Positions 59,307 to 64,000 of a stretch of DNA of 64,000 bases are shown here, piece after piece. The position numbers were made by a program, and so were the translations under genes. Positions within the stretch are counted from its first letter, which is position 1. The number at the start of each line of letters is the position of its first letter. Source of the DNA: Pseudomonas sp. G34 (GTDB lineage Bacteria > Pseudomonadota > Gammaproteobacteria > Pseudomonadales > Pseudomonadaceae); the NCBI RefSeq assembly GCF_031119625.1, contig NZ_JAVHZV010000002.1:220699-284698 (forward strand). The letters are read 5' to 3'. The notes beneath the pieces are model-generated. The model had not been told where the DNA came from and did not search any database. It saw only the letters and a list, made by a program, of their open reading frames with translations.

Positions 59307-59966
59307 CTACAGCCCGTTCAGCAAATCCCGGTAATCCCGCACCGCGTCGAACTCCTCGGTGTCCTTCACGCCCTTGCGACTATCGGGTTCGTGCACCGCC
59401 AGCAGGTGTTTCACGCCAAAGCGCCCGGCGCTGCGCAGGATCGGGATGTTGTCGTCGATAAACAGGCTGCGCGTCGGCTCGAAGGCCAGATCCTGCTGCA
59501 GGGCCGCCCAGAACTGCTGGTCTTCCTTGGGGTAACCGTAGTCGTGGGAGCTGATCATGCGGTCGAAGTAGGGCGCCAGTTCGATGCGCTCCAGCTTCAG
59601 CGACAGCGAGTCGCGGTGGGCGTTGGTGATCATCACCACCTGCTTGCCGGCCTGGCGGATGGCGGCGAGAAAGGTATCGGCATCCGGGCGCAGGGCGATC
59701 AGGTCGGCGACTTCGCGCTTGAGCTCCTTGATCGGCAGCTTCAGCTCGCGGCTCCAGAAATCCGTGCAGTACCAGTTCAGCTGGCCGGCGTGCTCGGTGA
59801 ACAGCGGCTGCAGCTCGGCATCGGCCAGGGCGCGGCTCACGCCATGGTGCTCGGCGTAGCGCTGCGGCAGGTGTTCGAGCCAGAAGTGGTTGTCGAAGTG
59901 CAGGTCCAGCAGGGTGCCGTCCATGTCCAGCAAAACGGTGTCGATCTCGGACCAGGGCAGGTTCAT
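59307..59966 (-). CDS. yrfG: HAD-family GMP/IMP nucleotidase YrfG
   Basis: 219 residues. HAD motif I is LLDMDGTLLDLHFDNHFW (nucleophile Asp), motif II ITNAHRDSLSLKL, motif III/IV Lys in YPKEDQQFW and the acidic LFIDDNIPILRSA. E. coli YrfG dephosphorylates GMP and IMP. The ATG at 59966 gives the usual MNLPWSEIDTVLLDMDGT; the longer frame to 60101 overlaps the region in front of nudE. Divergent from nudE. Confidence 0.92.
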   Translation of the reverse strand: MNLPWSEIDTVLLDMDGTLLDLHFDNHFWLEHLPQRYAEHHGVSRALADAELQPLFTEHAGQLNWYCTDFWSRELKLPIKELKREVADLIALRPDADTFLAAIRQAGKQVVMITNAHRDSLSLKLERIELAPYFDRMISSHDYGYPKEDQQFWAALQQDLAFEPTRSLFIDDNIPILRSAGRFGVKHLLAVHEPDSRKGVKDTEEFDAVRDYRDLLNGL

Positions 59967-60099
59967 GGTGGCTAACTCTCTAAACGGTAAATGGCGGCAA
60001 GGCGCCCGCAGGTCGTCAAATGCTACGCCGAGGGCGCAGACAATCGGGGCAAGCGCGGTATGATAACCGTTCCGGTCAGCCCAGCAGCAGGACTCACCC

Positions 60100-60666
60100 A
60101 TGCGTCAGAAGCCCACCGTCATCGCCCGAGAAATCGTCGCCAGCAGCCGTCTGTTCCGTGTCGAGGAAGTGCAGCTGCGCTTCAGCAATGGCGCCGAGCG
60201 TACCTATGAGCGCCTGGTCGGCCGCGGCACTGGTCATGGTGCGGTGATGATCGTGGCCATGGCCGACGACGAGCACGTGCTGCTGGTCGAGGAGTATTGC
60301 GGCGGCACCGGCGAGTACGAGATTTCCCTGCCCAAGGGGCTGATCGAGCCCGACGAAGACGTGCTCGATGCGGCCAACCGCGAGCTGCAGGAGGAGGCCG
60401 GTTTCGGCGCCCGCAAGCTGGAGCATCTCACCGAACTGAGCCTCTCGCCCGGCTATATGAGCCAGAAGATCCAGGTGGTGCTGGCCCGCGACCTGTACCC
60501 GCAAACCCTGCCCGGCGACGAGCCGGAGCCACTGCGGGTCGACAAGGTCAGCCTGCGCGAGCTGTCCGCGCTGATCCAGCATCCGCAGTTCAGCGAGGGC
60601 CGCGCCCTGGCGGCGTTGTATCTGGTGCGTGACCTGCTGGAGCAGCGCGGGGAGCTGAGCCGATGA
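60100..60666 (+). CDS. nudE: ADP compounds hydrolase NudE
   Basis: Nudix hydrolase of ADP-ribose, NADH and Ap3A. 188 residues. The Nudix box GLIEPDEDVLDAANRELQEEAGF fits G-x5-E-x7-R-E-U-x-E-E-x-G-U exactly (about residues 81-103). GTGHGAVMIVAMADDEHVLLVEEY precedes it. Overlaps cysQ by ATGA; yrfG-nudE-cysQ is a common Pseudomonas neighbourhood. Confidence 0.95.
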   Translation: MRQKPTVIAREIVASSRLFRVEEVQLRFSNGAERTYERLVGRGTGHGAVMIVAMADDEHVLLVEEYCGGTGEYEISLPKGLIEPDEDVLDAANRELQEEAGFGARKLEHLTELSLSPGYMSQKIQVVLARDLYPQTLPGDEPEPLRVDKVSLRELSALIQHPQFSEGRALAALYLVRDLLEQRGELSR

Positions 60667-61484
60667 GCCATCCGTTGTTGCCTGGCGTGTTGGCGTTGGT
60701 GCAGCAGGCCGGCGAAGCCATTCTGCCGTTCTGGCGCCAGGGCGTGGAGGTGGTCGAGAAGGCCGATGCCTCGCCGGTTACCGCTGCCGATCTGGCCGCG
60801 CATCGCATCCTGGCTGATGGCTTGCAGGCGCTGGATGCGGGCATTGCGGTGCTGTCCGAGGAAGACGCCGATATCGCCTTGAGCGAGCGCGCCGGCTGGT
60901 CACGCTGGTGGCTGGTCGACCCGCTGGATGGCACCAAGGAATTTATCGCCGACAGTGAAGAGTTCACCGTCAACGTGGCGCTCATCGAGCGTGGAGAGGT
61001 GGTGTTCGGCGTGGTCGGCATTCCGGCTACTGGCGTGATATACCACGGCGGTCATGAGTTCGGCGCCTGGCGTATCGAGCCAGGTAAGCAGCCCCAGGCG
61101 ATCAGCATGCGCGAGACGCCGGCCAGCGGCCTGACCGTGGTCGCCAGCCGCCGCCATGGCAGCGCCCTGCAGGAGCAACTGCTGGCCGCGCTGGTCTCGC
61201 GTTTTGGCGACATCGAGCGAATCAGCGTCGGCAGTTCGCTGAAGTTCTGCCAGTTGGCCGAAGGCAGCGCCGACTTCTACCCACGCCTGGCGCCTACCTC
61301 GCAGTGGGACACCGCGGCGGCGCAGGGCGTGCTGGAGGGCGCAGGTGGTGTGGTGCTGACCCTGCAGGGCGAGCCGCTGCGCTATGCAGCGCGGGAGTCG
61401 CTGCTCAACCCGTTCTTCCTGGCGTTGCCGGCGGATGCCGAGTGGCGTGGGCTGATCGTGGAAGAAGCTCGGGCGCTGGGTTAA
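60663..61484 (+). CDS. cysQ: 3'(2'),5'-bisphosphate nucleotidase CysQ
   Basis: Removes the 3' phosphate from PAP, the by-product of PAPS reduction, so protecting sulfur assimilation. 273 residues, inositol monophosphatase fold: SPVTAADLAAHRIL, VLSEEDAD (metal Glu), VDPLDGTKEFI (motif A) and QWDTAAAQGVLEGAGG (motif B) are all intact. Starts in the nudE stop codon (ATGA). Confidence 0.95.
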   Translation: MSHPLLPGVLALVQQAGEAILPFWRQGVEVVEKADASPVTAADLAAHRILADGLQALDAGIAVLSEEDADIALSERAGWSRWWLVDPLDGTKEFIADSEEFTVNVALIERGEVVFGVVGIPATGVIYHGGHEFGAWRIEPGKQPQAISMRETPASGLTVVASRRHGSALQEQLLAALVSRFGDIERISVGSSLKFCQLAEGSADFYPRLAPTSQWDTAAAQGVLEGAGGVVLTLQGEPLRYAARESLLNPFFLALPADAEWRGLIVEEARALG

Positions 61485-61495
61485 AGCAATTCGGT

Positions 61496-61567
61496 GATCC
61501 AGCTTATGCCTGGATCGCCTTGGCGAGCACTCGCGGGCATGGACTAGGCGTCCCCGCCCGCTCCCAC
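61496..61567. repeat. Hairpin and repeat fragment between cysQ and fabY
   Basis: GATCCAG-N7-CTGGATC (61496-61516) is a perfect 7-bp stem. It is followed by a GC-rich stretch ending GGCGTCCCCGCCCGCTCCCAC, which on the other strand begins GTGGGAGCGGGC like other repeats in the window. Lies between convergent genes and could end both transcripts. Confidence 0.5.
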
Positions 61568-61585
61568 AAAGTACTGTTTCCGGTA

Positions 61586-63487
61586 TCAGTCCAGCATGTC
61601 GCTGTAGCGATCATCCTGCTTGTAGACCAGCGGCTGGGCAAAGCCCGGCACCTTGATCTGTTCACTGCCGATATCGATCTCGATGTCGTCGATCAGGTCG
61701 TTGCCGAAGTTGTAGATGATATCCAGCTGCCCCTTGGTGGCCTGCTCATCGTAGGCCCGAGCATTGGCGCGGGTCTGTTCGCGGCGCTGTTGGTAGGCGC
61801 TGAAGGCTGCTTCGCCGTGGCGCTTGCGCAGCATGCGCTCGACCACATGGGGGGCCAGCACCACGGCACTGGCGTTGTTGCCGCCAAAACCCTTGGAGTT
61901 GATGAAGCACACGTCCATGCGCTGGTCGTGGCGGTCGACGTTGCTGATGCTCAGGTGCTGCTGGTGCACGTCCGGCGCGACTTCATCGATGGTCTTGATG
62001 CCGGGGATGATGCCGTACTTGAAGGTGCCCAGCGCGGAGATCACCTGGTCGCCGCTGGCGGTGGCCAGGGAGTGGCCGACGAAGGCTTTCACTGCCGCCA
62101 CTGGCCAGCGATCAATCGCGAAGGCGGCCGCGACACGATCCAGCAATTCGGATTCGGTAACCCGGTTGGCCGGCGTGCTGGAGCCGTGGGCATGCACGAA
62201 GCTGCGCTGGCGCACCGCGTCGATACCGACCAGTTGCGTGGCGGCAGCCACCGCTTTGGCGACGGTCAGGTAGTTGCCTGGGCCGGGCGCGGAAATGGAT
62301 TTCTTGAAGCCGTCGGCGTTGATGAACACGTCGGTGGCGGCGCCGTGGATGTCGGCACCCAGTTGCAGGGCCAACTCGTCGTCCATCAGCACCACGAACT
62401 GGCAGGCTTCGGAGAGGGTGAAGCCACAGTTTTCACCGAACGGCCGGCTGGCGCGGCGGAAGTCGACGTCGTCCTTGCCTTCGATCAGGCGCAGACCGTC
62501 TTCGGTGGCCAGTGCGCCCATGGCGCCATAGCCCTCGATGCATTCGGCGTTGATCGGTGCTTCGCTGTTACCGACGATCACCACCCGTGCCTTGCCGGCA
62601 TTGATCTGCTCGATGCCCTTCTGCAGGTTGTACAGGAAGGTCGCGCAGGCGCCGGTGACGCTGCCAGTGGTGCCAACGCTGCCCAGCACGTAGGCGTTGA
62701 TGAAGTCGGCCGGCATGGTATTGAGGCCCAGGGCCAGCTGTTTGGAGCTGACGCGGTGGCCCTTGAGGCGCGACTGCATCAGGCCGCCAAAGCCGTTCTC
62801 GTCGAGCTGGCTCATGATGCTGCCGGCGAACACGGCGATTTCGTCCGGTGCCACGTGGTCGACGATGGTCTGCCATGGCACGCCGGTGGCGCGCAGGGCG
62901 TCGGTCACGCCGACCACGGCCATCTGCAGGCCGCGTGGGTGAAAGCGCGAGTTGTACAGCTCGCCAGGCTCGAAGCCGGTGGGCAACTGGCCGGCGGATT
63001 TCACCGGCAGGGGGCGGTAGCTGTCGACCTTGAATTCACAGCTGTCATGCAGGGTGACGCGCACTTGGTTGCCGTCCAACTCCTCGACCGACCAGTTGGC
63101 CGGCAGCGGCTCGGGCAACTGCTTGCGGTTGCTGACGAAGGTCAGACTGCCCGCTTCGCCACCCACGGCGATGCTCTTGTGCCAGTGGGTCGCATCGGGA
63201 TCCAGGTGCTGCTTCTCGATGCGCCGCACCAGGGTCGAGGCGAGAATCTGCGCACCGTAGCGGCGCTCGATATCGGCAGGCGACAGGGCTTCACCTTCCA
63301 GGCTCTGGTAGCGGCCTTCCACCACGCGCACCAGCTTGGTCATCACCGCCAGGCCGGTAAGGGTTTCCTGGCGTGCCTGATCGTCCAGCGATTCGATCAC
63401 CGTACGGCGAAAACCGTGGTGGAAGGAGCTGCGGCCGGCGGCATTGTAGCCACCGAAACCGACGATCACAGGCAAACGAGACTTCAC
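61586..63487 (-). CDS. fabY: Beta-ketoacyl-ACP synthase FabY
   Basis: Starts fatty acid synthesis in Pseudomonas by condensing acetyl-CoA with malonyl-ACP, replacing FabH; loss affects growth, siderophores and quorum signals in P. aeruginosa. 633 residues; reads like PA5174 throughout (KSRLPVIVGFGGYNAAGRSS to YSDMLD). Thiolase-fold triad: Cys281 in TGACATFLYN, His in VHAHGSSTPANR, His in FVGHSLATASG. The GTG at 63487 is chosen for AAGGAG 7 bases upstream; the longer open frame is not conserved. Confidence 0.95.
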   Translation of the reverse strand: MKSRLPVIVGFGGYNAAGRSSFHHGFRRTVIESLDDQARQETLTGLAVMTKLVRVVEGRYQSLEGEALSPADIERRYGAQILASTLVRRIEKQHLDPDATHWHKSIAVGGEAGSLTFVSNRKQLPEPLPANWSVEELDGNQVRVTLHDSCEFKVDSYRPLPVKSAGQLPTGFEPGELYNSRFHPRGLQMAVVGVTDALRATGVPWQTIVDHVAPDEIAVFAGSIMSQLDENGFGGLMQSRLKGHRVSSKQLALGLNTMPADFINAYVLGSVGTTGSVTGACATFLYNLQKGIEQINAGKARVVIVGNSEAPINAECIEGYGAMGALATEDGLRLIEGKDDVDFRRASRPFGENCGFTLSEACQFVVLMDDELALQLGADIHGAATDVFINADGFKKSISAPGPGNYLTVAKAVAAATQLVGIDAVRQRSFVHAHGSSTPANRVTESELLDRVAAAFAIDRWPVAAVKAFVGHSLATASGDQVISALGTFKYGIIPGIKTIDEVAPDVHQQHLSISNVDRHDQRMDVCFINSKGFGGNNASAVVLAPHVVERMLRKRHGEAAFSAYQQRREQTRANARAYDEQATKGQLDIIYNFGNDLIDDIEIDIGSEQIKVPGFAQPLVYKQDDRYSDMLD

Positions 63488-63716
63488 GCGGACACTCCTT
63501 AAACTATTCAGATCGGCACGCAGATCGAGTGCGTACCGGGTCAGCGGATCGAGGCGCGGCGCGCGCTCCTGTCGAAAGGAGGCGCCATTATGACTTTTCA
63601 GGTGCCTATGCTGACGCGATCCATGACCCACAAGTCACGACTTGATACAAGGTTACCCGTTATCGCGAGCGTCGGCACGAACCGGATCGCAATTGCCATG
63701 GGCCGTATCGGCGACA

Positions 63717-63746
63717 AATAAAAAACCCGGCACTGGTGCCGGGTTT
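63717..63746 (-). terminator. Intrinsic terminator of the TRAP transporter gene
   Basis: On the minus strand CCCGGCAC-CA-GTGCCGGG followed by TTTTTTATTT, 24 bases after the dctM stop codon. A strong stem with a long T-run. Confidence 0.85.
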
Positions 63747-63766
63747 CTTCACATCAAGAGCGCGGG

Positions 63767-64000
63767 TTACATGCCCAGCAAGTTGGGCAGGCCCAGCGAG
63801 ATGAACGGCACGTAGGTGACCAGCAGCAGGAAGCCCAGCATCACCAGCAGCCATGGCGACACGGCGCGTACCACCCGGGTCAGCGGCATGCCGGTGACCG
63901 CCGAGGTGACGAACAGGTTGAGCCCCGTCGGCGGGGTGATCAGGCCGATTTCCATGTTCACCACCATGATGATGCCCAGGTGGATCGGGTCGATACCCAG
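63767..64000 (-). CDS. dctM: TRAP transporter large permease, DctM family (N-terminal part outside window)
   Basis: Only the last 77 residues are present, open to the window edge. They read LGIDPIHLGIIMVVNMEIG then LITPPTGLNLFVTSAVTGMPL, the conserved last region of DctM/SiaM-type permeases, followed by a final membrane segment (WLLVMLGFLLLVTYVPFISLGL). These carriers take up C4-dicarboxylates or other organic acids with a DctP binding protein; the substrate cannot be told from this end. A terminator follows. Confidence 0.88.
   Translation of the reverse strand: MGIDPIHLGIIMVVNMEIGLITPPTGLNLFVTSAVTGMPLTRVVRAVSPWLLVMLGFLLLVTYVPFISLGLPNLLGM

Overview
The window is a gene-dense, GC-rich stretch of a Pseudomonas chromosome. 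The evidence is its backbone order: nnrD-tsaE-amiB-mutL-miaA-hfq-hflX-hflK-hflC-hisZ-purA, then rnr-rlmB-rpsF-rpsR-DUF2232-rplI-dnaB. This is the conserved Pseudomonas order. Individual proteins (oxaloacetate decarboxylase of the PA4872 type, FabY, a NicD-like diguanylate cyclase, a PA4866-type acetyltransferase) also read as Pseudomonas proteins. It is not P. aeruginosa: a chemoreceptor sits between purA and the tRNA-Leu pair, the alanine racemase gene expected next to dnaB is absent, and so is the small DUF2065 gene expected after hflC. No phage, integrase, transposase or CRISPR array was seen.

Layout. 1-13 kb: the cell-wall, DNA-repair, RNA-modification and RNA-chaperone superoperon, then HflKC, HisZ and PurA, many genes overlapping by ATGA. 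13-15.7 kb: a chemoreceptor gene and two tRNA-Leu(CAG) genes on the minus strand with a clear sigma-70 promoter. 15.7-22.8 kb: RNase R, RlmB, ribosomal proteins S6/S18/L9 and replicative helicase DnaB. 22.8-32 kb: a GGDEF sensor, YgiQ, a methyltransferase, an Hsp70-like YegD and several small membrane proteins. 32-38 kb: an orphan solute-binding protein, oxaloacetate decarboxylase, a DksA-type zinc finger, two acetyltransferases, a second chemoreceptor and a TauE/SafE exporter. 38-46.5 kb: a four-gene polar amino-acid ABC transporter with an SDR oxidoreductase, a divergent MocR-type PLP regulator, a class III aminotransferase and a class II aldolase-like protein. 46.6-58.9 kb: a urea assimilation cluster on the minus strand, allophanate hydrolase - urea carboxylase - GntR regulator - urtABCDE. 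59.3-64 kb: YrfG, NudE, CysQ, FabY and the end of a TRAP transporter gene.

How the genes work together. The urea cluster forms one logical unit: UrtABCDE imports urea, the biotin-dependent carboxylase makes allophanate, and AtzF splits it to ammonia and CO2 without urease. Upstream of atzF I read a sigma-54 -24/-12 element with an IHF-consensus site in an AT-rich tract, the architecture of nitrogen-controlled promoters. At the urea carboxylase start there is a duplicated start region (M-F-x-T-V-L-I-A-N-R-G), a 41-codon leader frame ending on the real start codon, and an 18-bp perfect inverted repeat enclosing that start codon. This looks like a rearrangement scar that may now control translation. 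In the amino-compound cluster, the transporter operon and the aminotransferase share a 34-bp upstream block with two CTAyKG half-sites 24 bp apart and an identical TTCACCATAG end, a candidate operator for the MocR regulator.

Several families of palindromic intergenic repeats occur, some nested inside one another and two lying inside the urt operon.
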